Origin: Bacteroidota bacterium
GTDB lineage: Bacteria; Bacteroidota; Bacteroidia; Chitinophagales; Chitinophagaceae
Direction: 5' to 3'
Assembly: GCA_023440945.1 (NCBI GenBank)
Contig: JAEZRL010000495.1
Coordinates: forward strand, 1 to 7,565
Length of the DNA stretch: 7,565 bases
The notes beneath the pieces were generated by a model. It ran no database searches and was not told the DNA's origin. It saw nothing but the letters and a program-made list of their open reading frames with translations. How positions within the stretch are numbered: the first letter of the stretch is position 1; each line of letters begins with the position of its first letter. Positions 1 through 6,515 of the stretch are shown piece after piece. Both the position numbers and the translations under genes were made by a program.

Positions 1-371
1 GCACGGTTTATTTCATCAATCAAAACAATATTGCTGAAAACAGGGCCACGTTTAAATTCAAACCTGCTTGTGCCGGGATTGAAAATGCTTGTACCCAATA
101 CATCACTGGGCATAAGATCCGGTGTGAATTGTATGCGGCTAAAACCAGCTTCCAAACTTTTCGCCATTAACCTTGCGGTTAAAGTTTTAGCAACACCTGG
201 AACACCTTCTATCAACACATGGCCATTGGCAAGAAGAGCTGCAAGAATAAGTTTAACCATTTCATCTTGTCCTATGATTACTTTTTGTATCTCTGATTGC
301 AGGTCAAATACGGCTTTGCTTAATCCCGTTAAATCTATTCTTTGTTCAAATAACTCATCAATCATAATCAT
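1..371 (-). CDS. MoxR-family AAA+ ATPase, N-terminal part (cut by left edge)
   Basis: This is the N-terminal 123 codons of a MoxR-type AAA+ ATPase, a chaperone-like ATPase thought to remodel or activate partner proteins, often ones with von Willebrand A domains. Family members are usually about 320-335 residues, so roughly 200 residues lie beyond the window edge. The translation begins MIMIDELFEQR. It shows the MoxR lead-in VIIGQDEMVK (31-40), a Walker A motif GVPGVAKT (56-63, Lys62), the family segment FTPDLMPSDVLGT (82-94) and a Walker B motif IVLIDEINR (115-123, acidic pair Asp119-Glu120). The ATG at 371-369 overlaps the stop of the upstream DUF4350 gene as ATGA, which supports this start and implies translational coupling. 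A second in-frame ATG two codons later is possible. The usual next gene, a DUF58 protein, would lie outside the window. Confidence 0.95.
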   Translation of the reverse strand, partial: MIMIDELFEQRIDLTGLSKAVFDLQSEIQKVIIGQDEMVKLILAALLANGHVLIEGVPGVAKTLTARLMAKSLEAGFSRIQFTPDLMPSDVLGTSIFNPGTSRFEFKRGPVFSNIVLIDEINR

Positions 372-1597
372 GCTTTTTTATAGAACTTTTCAAGCAGTTG
401 ATAATAATGCATCAATTGTTCACCACGAATATTTTCGCTGTATTGTATAAAATAAATATACTCTGTTATTTCTGTTACTTCTTCAAATGGCACATTTGTT
501 TTGGCTGAAACATTCTTTGCAAACTCATTGTTTAGCTCGTTTGTTTTGATGTTGTATTTATTGCGCAGATGATCGAGAAAAAACTGTGTTAGTTTTTCAG
601 CAAGATTTTTATGATCGCCTTTTTCATAATACAATTTACCGATGGTTGTTACAAATTCAAGCGAATCATTTACGGGCTTGGGATAAAGAGGTATCACTCG
701 TTGTTTTCGTTTCACTTCTGTTACAACAAACAGCGCCAGTAGAACAATCGCCGTCCAAAAAGCCCAGCGGAAATTCTTATACTGAAAGATAACATGCAAC
801 AAACCGTTACTGTCATCTGAAGACGCATTGCGTTTGTATAAAAAATATTCATCCCAAACAATCTTTTCTGTGTTGTTTGGAATAAGGCTTAACAGCTTTT
901 CAAAATACTGGTGGTTGTTGCTGTATAATAAAAAGAAATTACTAAAAGTTATTGGCGCTGCATGAATAAAAATTGTTCCGGCTCTCGTGTTGATTGCAAC
1001 AAGATTTGGTTTGTTGTTGTTTGCATAACCAAGCTGATAAGTGAACGAACTATCAAAACGAATAAAATAATTATCATACGAGATACCTGGATAACTGTAA
1101 TTCCATGGATAATCAAACAGCGAAGTATCGAGGTTTACAGAAAAAGAATCCAACACTGTAACGCCTTCTTCCTGCGCTTTGTTGTAAAGGCCGTTATCGT
1201 AATAATTTTCCTGTTTTACTTTGAAAAACTTTTGCGCTGTTTCGTTCATTTGTAATGCGCTTATAAAAACATAATTGCCTTTTTGTGCAAAAGCAGTAAG
1301 GTTATCCAACTCACTTTCGCTTGGATTGAAATAGCTGTTCACGATGAACAAAACCTGCCCGGATGTATCATAAAAAAGCATTTTCCATTCTGCAGGCGCA
1401 AGTTTATTTATTTCAACGGAAGCATTAGGAAATTGTTGCTGTAATAAATTGTAAGCAGTATAAGTTCCGTAAGGAATTTTATCACGATGATTTAATGTTA
1501 TCCTTCCATCAAAGGTTCTGGGGCCTTTGTTTAAAAGCAGTAAAGAAACCGCAACAAACAACAACACGCCTGCTATGTATGGAAATAATTTTTTCAT
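368..1597 (-). CDS. DUF4350 domain-containing membrane protein
   Basis: A 409-residue membrane protein of the DUF4350 type, found in MoxR/DUF58/DUF4129 clusters. Its biochemical role is unknown. An N-terminal hydrophobic segment (about 5-22) works as a signal anchor. Residues about 25-275 form the extracytoplasmic DUF4350-like domain, including a GQVLFIVNSYF strand (80-90) and the WDEYF motif (248-252) that resembles the conserved acidic motif near the end of this domain. A second membrane span (about 277-294) is followed by a basic stretch and a cytoplasmic tail of about 110 residues that begins with a VIPLYPKPVND segment. The ATG at 1597-1595 overlaps the TGA of the DUF4129 gene as ATGA, and its own TGA overlaps the moxR ATG the same way. 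The assignment rests on topology, motifs and neighbours; the domain name is family knowledge and the coupling is read directly. Confidence 0.85.
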   Translation of the reverse strand: MKKLFPYIAGVLLFVAVSLLLLNKGPRTFDGRITLNHRDKIPYGTYTAYNLLQQQFPNASVEINKLAPAEWKMLFYDTSGQVLFIVNSYFNPSESELDNLTAFAQKGNYVFISALQMNETAQKFFKVKQENYYDNGLYNKAQEEGVTVLDSFSVNLDTSLFDYPWNYSYPGISYDNYFIRFDSSFTYQLGYANNNKPNLVAINTRAGTIFIHAAPITFSNFFLLYSNNHQYFEKLLSLIPNNTEKIVWDEYFLYKRNASSDDSNGLLHVIFQYKNFRWAFWTAIVLLALFVVTEVKRKQRVIPLYPKPVNDSLEFVTTIGKLYYEKGDHKNLAEKLTQFFLDHLRNKYNIKTNELNNEFAKNVSAKTNVPFEEVTEITEYIYFIQYSENIRGEQLMHYYQLLEKFYKKA

Positions 1598-2766
1598 GCG
1601 GCGTTTATCTTTTGTTGAATCGATTCAATGTCCGCTCTTATCTTTTTAAAACGGTCTTCCGACACAAAAAACTTTCCATACCAGGCGTATTCGTAATGAT
1701 GCGTAATTTTGAAAAATTCGTTGAAATAATTGGTTTTATTGAGTTGGGACAAATAATGCAAATTGGTATAATCAGGTTGGAACTTGATAATGTTTTTTTC
1801 ACTCATCATCTTCAAGGTTTGAAGATATAAGATGCGCACCGCCTGCCGATAATTTTTTTCCTTTGCTGCTTGTTGCAAAAGTTCATTGTAAGGCAAATGA
1901 AAAATATCGTCTTCCCCATCCTTGTGTCCTGATGAAGAAACAGAAATATTACCTTTCGTAAACAGGCTTATTTTATTGGTGAGTAAAAAATAAACAAGCG
2001 CATATACAAAAACACCAATGATGATCATCCATATTAGTATTTGTATCCATGGGGAAGTAATTAAACTTGCTTTTTGTTCCTGTTTAAAAACCTGTTCATC
2101 GGGTTTTAAATACCCTGCTTTTATAAGACTGTCACGAAAAGCTTTATCAGTTTGCAAACGAACAATATCCTGCTTGAATTTTTCCACTGCTTTCACGTAC
2201 CAGAAGTCTTCTGCGTTGCGTAGTTTTTGTACAAAGGAATCAGCTGAAGCATGTGGCTTGAATTTTTCGGAAGAGAATATTTCATCGTTGTCTTCCTTCC
2301 GGTTGAAGAAGTTTTGTGAAGTATCGTAAATGTGTTTGCTGGAGGAAATATTTGTTTCTTCAGAAGAAATGGGAGCGGTATCATGCAGTGACAAAGTATC
2401 TGCAACAAATTCTTCTGTTGTATCTGTTTGTGCGATGAGATTAGCTGGGATAAAAAACAAACTACTTATCAGGCAAATAAAAAATTTATGAGTGAAAGAA
2501 GCTCTCTTTGTGCTCTTCGTGAAAAAAGCTTGTGTCCTTTGTGTTAAAAACTCTTTTATAATCAGAAGGATCACAAAAAGAAAAAAAGACAAAGAGATGC
2601 TCTTAAACGTTTTCAGATAATCTCTGTTTGTTGTTTCACTTTGTCGAGTAGCGAACAAACCGCACAAGTGAGTGACACAACGAAAGCCACGTAGCAGCAA
2701 CAACGCAGGCCACCTAAAAAAAGTTTTTTTAAAAGAGAAGTTTATATGAAGGAGAAAATTCCTCAT
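1594..2766 (-). CDS. DUF4129 domain-containing membrane protein with atypical N-terminal extension
   Basis: A 390-residue ORF whose C-terminal part is a DUF4129 domain (about 290-385), with the characteristic YEYAWYG motif (358-364) followed by a basic helix. A membrane span lies at about 240-262. Residues about 92-113 (HKFFICLISSLFFIPANLIAQ) look like an ordinary secretion signal ending near Ala-Gln, and the segment after it is an acidic, Ser/Thr-rich linker of the kind usual just after a signal peptide. The first 90 or so residues are therefore extra: they are low in acidic residues and are encoded by repeat-like DNA (2504-2596 and about 2640-2713). No ATG lies in frame between codon 1 and the signal-like segment, although a GTG codon sits at residue 65. 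The ATG at 2766 follows the spoIIM-like stop by one base, so it is probably the ancestral coupled start. Whether translation now uses it, or a non-ATG start downstream, cannot be decided here. The C-terminal call is firm and the N-terminus is doubtful. Confidence 0.8.
   Translation of the reverse strand: MRNFLLHINFSFKKTFFRWPALLLLRGFRCVTHLCGLFATRQSETTNRDYLKTFKSISLSFFLFVILLIIKEFLTQRTQAFFTKSTKRASFTHKFFICLISSLFFIPANLIAQTDTTEEFVADTLSLHDTAPISSEETNISSSKHIYDTSQNFFNRKEDNDEIFSSEKFKPHASADSFVQKLRNAEDFWYVKAVEKFKQDIVRLQTDKAFRDSLIKAGYLKPDEQVFKQEQKASLITSPWIQILIWMIIIGVFVYALVYFLLTNKISLFTKGNISVSSSGHKDGEDDIFHLPYNELLQQAAKEKNYRQAVRILYLQTLKMMSEKNIIKFQPDYTNLHYLSQLNKTNYFNEFFKITHHYEYAWYGKFFVSEDRFKKIRADIESIQQKINAA
2504..2596. 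repeat. Inverted-repeat element of CTTTGTG-type motifs inside the DUF4129 gene
   Basis: The plus strand reads CTCTTTGT at 2504-2511 and its exact complement ACAAAGAG at 2589-2596. Between them are further CTTTGTG/CTTCGTG-type motifs: TTTGTGCTCTTCGTG at 2507-2521, TGTGTCCTTTGTG at 2531-2543, and the inverse CACAAAAAG at 2572-2580. Clusters of such motifs are common as short dispersed intergenic repeats in Bacteroidota genomes (general recollection, not searched). Here the element lies in the 5' part of a coding frame, which remains open through it. Confidence 0.55.
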
Positions 2767-2767
2767 A

Positions 2768-3718
2768 CTATAATGCCTGCAGTTTCTTTTTTAAACGAAT
2801 GGGATACACAATAAAATAACCAATAACAATGCACAACGAACTGGTTATAATTAACAATTTTAGCCAAACAGGCATATCGGTATGACGGGTTAAAAAAGCT
2901 TCGAAAAATGCAGCGAGGAACAACATAGGAAAGTTAGACATGGCGATCATTAGTGCTTCTTTTGCGCCCTTCCTGAAAGCTTCCATACGTTTGCGGGTGC
3001 CAGGAAACAGCCAGCTTTTTGCCAGCACCAAACCAGAAGCCGAAGAGATAACAAAAGTGGAAAGTTCGAGCGTGCCATGCAATAAAATGGTAAGCAAACT
3101 ATCCTCTATCAAACCGTTGCTGTAAAATAAATATTCAAAAGCGCCAACCATTATGGAGTTGTACATCAAACTCTGAACGGTTGGAATGCCAAGCAAAATG
3201 CCGCCTGCAAATTCTTTTAGCGACACATATAAATTGTTGATGAAAATGTAAACAAAGCTTAAGAACTCGTTGCCAAAACCATATACACCAAAAGGTTTTC
3301 CCTCCTTAATGTTTTGTTCGGTCATATCCACATAATCGTTGTCGAGAATCTGTCGTACAAATGTTTCATCTGTTTTTGCAGAAAAAAAACCAATGAGCAC
3401 AAATAAAAAGAACAGGCAAAAACTTATTAATAAAATGCGCTGATGTTTAGCTAACACCAACGGAAGATCGTATTTAAAAAATCGTTTGATGCGGCCACTG
3501 TTCTGCCGTTGGTTCTCGTAAATACCAAGATATTTTTTACTCGCTTCGGCATTAAGGTATTGGGTTATTTTACTTTGCGGATAAAAGGTTTTACTATAGC
3601 CCAGATCTTCCACTAATTGTATAAATTCTTTGGCTGTTTCATCGGGATGAACACCTGGCATGTATTGAATCTGCTGCCATCGGTCTTTGTTTCTTCTTAT
3701 AAATAAAGCTTCTCGCAT
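2768..3718 (-). CDS. SpoIIM/DUF95-family integral membrane protein
   Basis: A 316-residue polytopic membrane protein of the stage II sporulation protein M family. In non-sporulating Bacteroidota this family is not tied to sporulation; it recurs beside MoxR ATPase genes and its function is unknown. A soluble N-terminal part of about 90 residues, beginning MREALFIRRNKDRWQQ, precedes hydrophobic spans at about 94-113, 152-172, 180-199, 216-236, 254-274 and 287-306. The family's conserved HG..E pattern is present as HGTLELS (214-220), followed by an ISSASGL segment (224-230). The ATG at 3718-3716 is preferred over an in-frame TTG one codon upstream. The stop (TAG, 2770-2768) is one base before the next gene's ATG, making this the first gene of a coupled four-gene operon. 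A divergent CBS gene occupies the position where an RDD-family gene is often seen in related clusters. Confidence 0.9.
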   Translation of the reverse strand: MREALFIRRNKDRWQQIQYMPGVHPDETAKEFIQLVEDLGYSKTFYPQSKITQYLNAEASKKYLGIYENQRQNSGRIKRFFKYDLPLVLAKHQRILLISFCLFFLFVLIGFFSAKTDETFVRQILDNDYVDMTEQNIKEGKPFGVYGFGNEFLSFVYIFINNLYVSLKEFAGGILLGIPTVQSLMYNSIMVGAFEYLFYSNGLIEDSLLTILLHGTLELSTFVISSASGLVLAKSWLFPGTRKRMEAFRKGAKEALMIAMSNFPMLFLAAFFEAFLTRHTDMPVWLKLLIITSSLCIVIGYFIVYPIRLKKKLQAL

Positions 3719-3740
3719 CAACAGTAAATATAACTAAAAG

Positions 3741-3773
3741 ATAATCTATGCGGTTTTATGAATTCCAGACAAA
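3741..3773 (-). promoter_or_regulatory. Candidate Bacteroidota-type promoter for the SpoIIM-DUF4129-DUF4350-MoxR operon
   Basis: On the minus strand a TTTG (3773-3770) is followed after 21 nt by TAGATTAT (3748-3741), close to the Bacteroidota sigma consensus TTTG / TAnnTTTG. It would place a transcription start near 3734, about 15 nt before the ATG at 3718. The second box is imperfect. On the plus strand of the same spacer a TAAATTTA (3809-3816) could serve the CBS gene, but no well-spaced TTTG precedes it. Confidence 0.35.
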
Positions 3774-3883
3774 AATTTTGTTTAAGTTCTTTTATTACCG
3801 ATTTTCTTTAAATTTAAGAACTGATTGTAACACCGTAGCAGGCGGGGCAAATTTTATTTTCTTCATCTTTTAAATACCTAACA

Positions 3884-4312
3884 ATGAGAAAAGTAGCGCA
3901 CATTCTTGCACGAAAAGGCAACGCTGTCACTACCGTTGCACCTTCTACCACGGTAATCGATGCATTAAAAATGATGGCTGATGAAAACATCGGCTCTGTA
4001 GTGGTAATGGAGAACGATAAATTCTTGGGCATTATGACCGAAAGAGATTATTCGCGGAAGATCGTTCTGAAAGGTAAGTCTTCGGTTGATACTACCGTTA
4101 CCGACATCATGTCTTCGGAGTTTCCTTCTGTTACGCCGGACGATTCTGTTGATTATTGTATGCATCTTCTTTCGGAAAATAATATTCGTTATCTACCGGT
4201 TAAGATAAGCGATAAACTGGTTGGCATAATTTCCATTAATGATGTTGTTACAGAAACCATTTTAACGCAGCAGGAAACAATATCTCATCTGCAGAATTAT
4301 ATCAGTTCATAA
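3884..4312 (+). CDS. Tandem CBS-domain protein
   Basis: A 142-residue stand-alone protein made of two CBS domains, a module that usually binds adenine nucleotides such as AMP, ATP or S-adenosylmethionine and acts as an energy or ligand sensor. CBS1 spans about 12-60 with the motif GIMTERD (49-55). CBS2 spans about 75-125 with the matching GIISIND (114-120). A short C-terminal helix follows (about 121-140). There is no enzymatic, transporter or DNA-binding domain, so it is presumably a cytosolic regulator in trans; its partner is unknown. The ATG at 3884 follows an AT-rich leader with no Shine-Dalgarno, as usual in this phylum. It is divergent from the MoxR operon and convergent with the trhA-like gene, whose stop codon lies 3 nt away. 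Confidence 0.93.
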   Translation: MRKVAHILARKGNAVTTVAPSTTVIDALKMMADENIGSVVVMENDKFLGIMTERDYSRKIVLKGKSSVDTTVTDIMSSEFPSVTPDDSVDYCMHLLSENNIRYLPVKISDKLVGIISINDVVTETILTQQETISHLQNYISS

Positions 4313-4315
4313 CAA

Positions 4316-4975
4316 TTAACCTTCCACTGTTAAATACACTGCGGCAAGATGGCAAATACTTGCAGCTAGAACAAATAAATGCCAGATGGCGTGGTGATAA
4401 TACCATTTTTTCCATACAAAAAAAGTAATGCCTAAAACATATAAAACTACGCCTGTGATAATGAGTAAAGCAACGGTATAAGGCATTTGCGCAAAAAAAC
4501 TTTCGCATTTGATAAGAAATAGCAAACCTGTAAACAAATAAAATAGAATGGTAGCAGTCGTGTTCCTGTTTACAAAAAATATTTTAAATAATGTACCTGC
4601 AACAGTACAACCCCAAACAAGACAAAGTAAAATAATGCCTGAAGTATTAGGCATAAAATTGAGAACAAAAGGAGTGTAAGTACCTGCTATAAGAAAGTAA
4701 ATGCTTATATAATCCAGCATCTCCAGCTTACACTTCCTGTTCTCCTTTTTACACCAGTGGAACATAGTGGAAAAAGTGAAAGTCATTAAAAAACAAATCC
4801 CATAAATAACTGAACCAATAATGCTGTTTGTATCGTTGTTTTTTATCGAAATGGTAATTAAAAAAGGTACTGCAACAAAACCCAATAAAATTCCCAAAGC
4901 GTGAATGACCGTATTGGCTAATTCCTGTTTTTCAGTAAAAGGTTCTTCGATAGCCTTGCTGTTCTCCGTTTTCAT
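4316..4975 (-). CDS. trhA: PAQR / hemolysin III family membrane protein (TrhA-like)
   Basis: A 219-residue seven-span membrane protein of the PAQR (progestin/adipoQ receptor, hemolysin III, YqfA/TrhA) family. Bacterial members are linked to membrane-lipid homeostasis, and the fold resembles zinc-dependent ceramidase-like hydrolases. All signature residues are present: an N-terminal E-x-N-x-H-A-L-G type motif (about 18-28), S69xxxH73 in TFSTMFHW, Asp88 in LDYISIY followed by IAGTYTP (96-102), and H195xxxH199 in HHAIWHLF. The two His pairs and Asp88 are the expected zinc and active-site ligands, so the protein looks intact. The length is normal for the bacterial family. The ATG at 4975-4973 is the only sensible start. 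The gene lies tail-to-tail with the CBS gene (3-nt gap) and 263 nt downstream of the glxA-like gene on the same strand. The old name hemolysin should not be taken as function. Confidence 0.93.
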   Translation of the reverse strand: MKTENSKAIEEPFTEKQELANTVIHALGILLGFVAVPFLITISIKNNDTNSIIGSVIYGICFLMTFTFSTMFHWCKKENRKCKLEMLDYISIYFLIAGTYTPFVLNFMPNTSGIILLCLVWGCTVAGTLFKIFFVNRNTTATILFYLFTGLLFLIKCESFFAQMPYTVALLIITGVVLYVLGITFFVWKKWYYHHAIWHLFVLAASICHLAAVYLTVEG

Positions 4976-5098
4976 AGCTTCAATTCAATTTCCCGGTTAA
5001 CAATCTTCTGTTATCTGAACTGCAATTTCGAGGCCAGTATTAAAGAGGTTTTTGTTAACGGTTTTTGAAACAGGTGAGAGATGGTTTTACAGCAAAAC

Positions 5099-5130
5099 TT
5101 TGCTTTGCACTATTATAGAACTTACTTTAG
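5099..5130 (+). promoter_or_regulatory. Candidate plus-strand promoter in the trhA-glxA spacer
   Basis: TTTG (5099-5102) is followed after 20 nt by TACTTTAG (5123-5130), which differs from TAnnTTTG at one specified base. The TTTG lies in the right arm of a perfect 6-bp dyad AGCAAA-ac-TTTGCT (5091-5104), which could be an operator over the upstream element. Transcription would start near 5136, just before the short frame at 5146, and would run antisense into the end of the glxA-like gene. Confidence 0.35.
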
Positions 5131-5145
5131 AATAAAGAGATATTA

Positions 5146-5232
5146 TTGACTCAACAGGAAAAGATAAACACAAAGAGGCTTACAGAACCGTGGGTGGAGA
5201 AGCTGGAATCAGGAACTGACTTTAATATCTAA
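5146..5232 (+). pseudogene. Possible mini-ORF or gene remnant (28 codons)
   Basis: A plus-strand frame from TTG (5146) to TAA (5230-5232) encodes 28 residues with a protein-like composition: TQQEKINTKRL, then TEPWVEKLESG, ending TDFNI. The frame is open back to a TAG at 5128-5130 and has no ATG. It follows a promoter-like pair (5099-5130). It could be a degraded gene tail, a leaderless-type small peptide with a TTG start, or chance. I do not recognise the family. Confidence 0.2.
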
Positions 5233-5238
5233 CCTCAA

Positions 5239-6228
5239 TTATGCCACCGCTGCAGGCCTTTCCCGGTTGTATTTATTACGATATTGAACAGGTGATAAAC
5301 CGGTGATTCTTTTAAACGTAATTCGAAATGCTTTGGGATCGGTATAACCAACTTTATACATCACTTCGTTCACATTTTCACGTGATGATTCAAGGCTCAT
5401 TTTTGCAGCTTCCATCTTTACACGTTGAATATATTCCGTAACCGTGTTACAGGTTGCTTTTTTAAATCTTCTTTCAAAATTTCTTCTGCTTAAAGCAAAC
5501 AATCTTGCCAATTGGTCAACGGTGATCTTTTCTTCATAATTCTTTTCTATAAATTCCTGCGCTTTTTTGATCGGTTCGTCGGTGTGTTCTTTTTGCCCTT
5601 TAAACATAATAAAAGGCGACTGGCTTTTCCGGTCAATATCAATCATAAAAGCTTTAGAAATAATTACTGCTACATCTCTTCCTACATATTTTTCTATCAG
5701 GTAAACCACGAGGTTAAGATAAGAATAAGCGCCGCCACTGGTATATAAACCAGCTTCCTCCGTCATTATTTTATCATCCACCAGATGAATATCCGGATAC
5801 ATGCTGCGGAATAAATTTGCAAACTGCCAATGTGTTGCACATTGTCTTCCCTTTAATAAACCGGTAGCTGCAAGAAAGAAGGAAGCAATGCAAAAACTTG
5901 CTACTTCTGCGCCTTCCCGGTACTGCTGAACAATCCAGGGAATGAAACCAGCATTTAATTCTGCTACTGCTTTTTGATCACCGAACATTGCAGGTATGAT
6001 GATCAGATCGGTTTTCTTTATGTCAGTGATTAGCACATCGGGGCATATCGTGTATAAGCCGTTTCGCTGACTTATTTCTTTGGAAAGCCCAACAAGTTGA
6101 ATATGAAATAACGGCGGTCTTCCTAATGCAGCATTAATAGAATTGACTTCAGAAAAAATCTGGTATGTTCCTTCTATGTTTGTAAGGCTTGTGTTTCCAA
6201 GTGGAACAAGAATGGAGATATGTTTCAT
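5239..6228 (-). CDS. GlxA-type transcriptional regulator (DJ-1/PfpI-like domain + AraC HTH)
   Basis: A 329-residue regulator of the GlxA/FtrA architecture. Residues about 4-190 form a class I glutamine amidotransferase-like (DJ-1/PfpI) domain. Its nucleophile-elbow region ASFCIASFFLAATGLLKG carries Cys113 at the usual position, followed by the family's CATHW (130-134) and YTSGGAYSYLNLVVYL (162-177) motifs. Residues about 218-322 form an AraC/XylS DNA-binding domain with two helix-turn-helix units, ITVDQLARLFALSRRNFERRF (235-255) and NVNEVMYKVGYTDPKAFRITF (285-305), then the LSPVQYR signature (311-317). The amidotransferase domain in such regulators is normally a ligand sensor, not an enzyme. 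The start chosen is the ATG at 6228-6226 (MKHISILVPLG). A TTG ten codons upstream would add a tail with no family match. The gene is divergent from a VOC protein gene, so it probably controls that gene and itself through the shared upstream region. Confidence 0.93.
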   Translation of the reverse strand: MKHISILVPLGNTSLTNIEGTYQIFSEVNSINAALGRPPLFHIQLVGLSKEISQRNGLYTICPDVLITDIKKTDLIIIPAMFGDQKAVAELNAGFIPWIVQQYREGAEVASFCIASFFLAATGLLKGRQCATHWQFANLFRSMYPDIHLVDDKIMTEEAGLYTSGGAYSYLNLVVYLIEKYVGRDVAVIISKAFMIDIDRKSQSPFIMFKGQKEHTDEPIKKAQEFIEKNYEEKITVDQLARLFALSRRNFERRFKKATCNTVTEYIQRVKMEAAKMSLESSRENVNEVMYKVGYTDPKAFRITFKRITGLSPVQYRNKYNRERPAAVA

Positions 6229-6515
6229 CTGAATACCATTTATTATGTTATACGCCAATTGTAACCTCGCAAGTTCACTTCTTTAAGTGTTTAAATTTTG
6301 CTTGGCTTTATTACTGTCGAAATTGAAATTATAACGTGACTCGGTTTTATGAGTTAAAGATATAAAATTGTATTGTCGCAATCAACCCTTATAATGTCGT
6401 TATTACACCCTCTTGTTTATTTTTCAATGTAATAGATTTGTGTGTGGGTCGGCAATTCATTTGTACTTGGCACTTGTAGCATAATTCTCACAGCTTATAA
6501 CTTAATCTATACATC
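6229..6515. promoter_or_regulatory. Divergent control region between glxA-like and VOC genes
   Basis: A 287-nt AT-rich region with no gene. It holds three direct copies of ANTGTCGNWAT: ACTGTCGAAAT (6313-6323), ATTGTCGCAAT (6372-6382) and AATGTCGTTAT (6393-6403). The last two are spaced exactly 21 bp, or two helical turns. It also has a dyad CACTT-cttt-AAGTG (6276-6289) near the glxA-like start. A weak plus-strand promoter candidate for the VOC gene is TTTG (6460-6463), 18 nt, then TAATTCTC (6482-6489), giving a leader of about 20 nt. The boxes are the best candidates for operator half-sites of the neighbouring AraC-type regulator. Confidence 0.45.

Larger units (their letters stand above)
4976..5238. 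other. Spacer between glxA-like and trhA-like genes
   Basis: This 263-nt spacer has no full-length gene. It holds two copies of the palindrome GTTAAC (4996-5001 and 5054-5059) within inverted CCG(G)TTAACAA contexts, a perfect dyad AGCAAA/TTTGCT (5091-5104), a plus-strand promoter-like pair (5099-5130) and a 28-codon frame (5146-5232). I see no clear terminator for the glxA-like gene and no convincing consensus promoter for the trhA-like gene. Confidence 0.6.

Noticed and set aside
31..450. Plus-strand open frame of 139 codons over the MoxR start
   Set aside because: It is the antisense shadow of the MoxR and DUF4350 genes, whose minus-strand frames carry clear Walker motifs and family sequence.
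1495..1830. Plus-strand open frame of 111 codons
   Set aside because: It lies wholly antisense to the DUF4350/DUF4129 junction and has no recognisable protein features.
2018..2329. Plus-strand open frame of 103 codons, Cys/Ser-rich
   Set aside because: It is antisense to the DUF4129 gene and its composition is typical of shadow frames.
3719..3721. TTG start one codon upstream of the SpoIIM-like ATG
   Set aside because: The adjacent ATG is the stronger start, and the TTG adds only one residue.
4316..4975. Calling the PAQR protein a hemolysin or virulence factor
   Set aside because: The name is historical. The sequence shows only the PAQR membrane fold and its zinc-type ligands.
5239..6228. 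Calling the GlxA-like protein an active protease or amidase
   Set aside because: The Cys113 elbow is present, but this domain in AraC-fused regulators normally acts as a sensor, and nothing in the sequence demonstrates catalysis.
6229..6258. TTG-initiated 10-codon extension of the GlxA-type regulator
   Set aside because: The ATG at 6228 gives the standard family N-terminus (MKHISILVPLG), and the extension has no family-like sequence.
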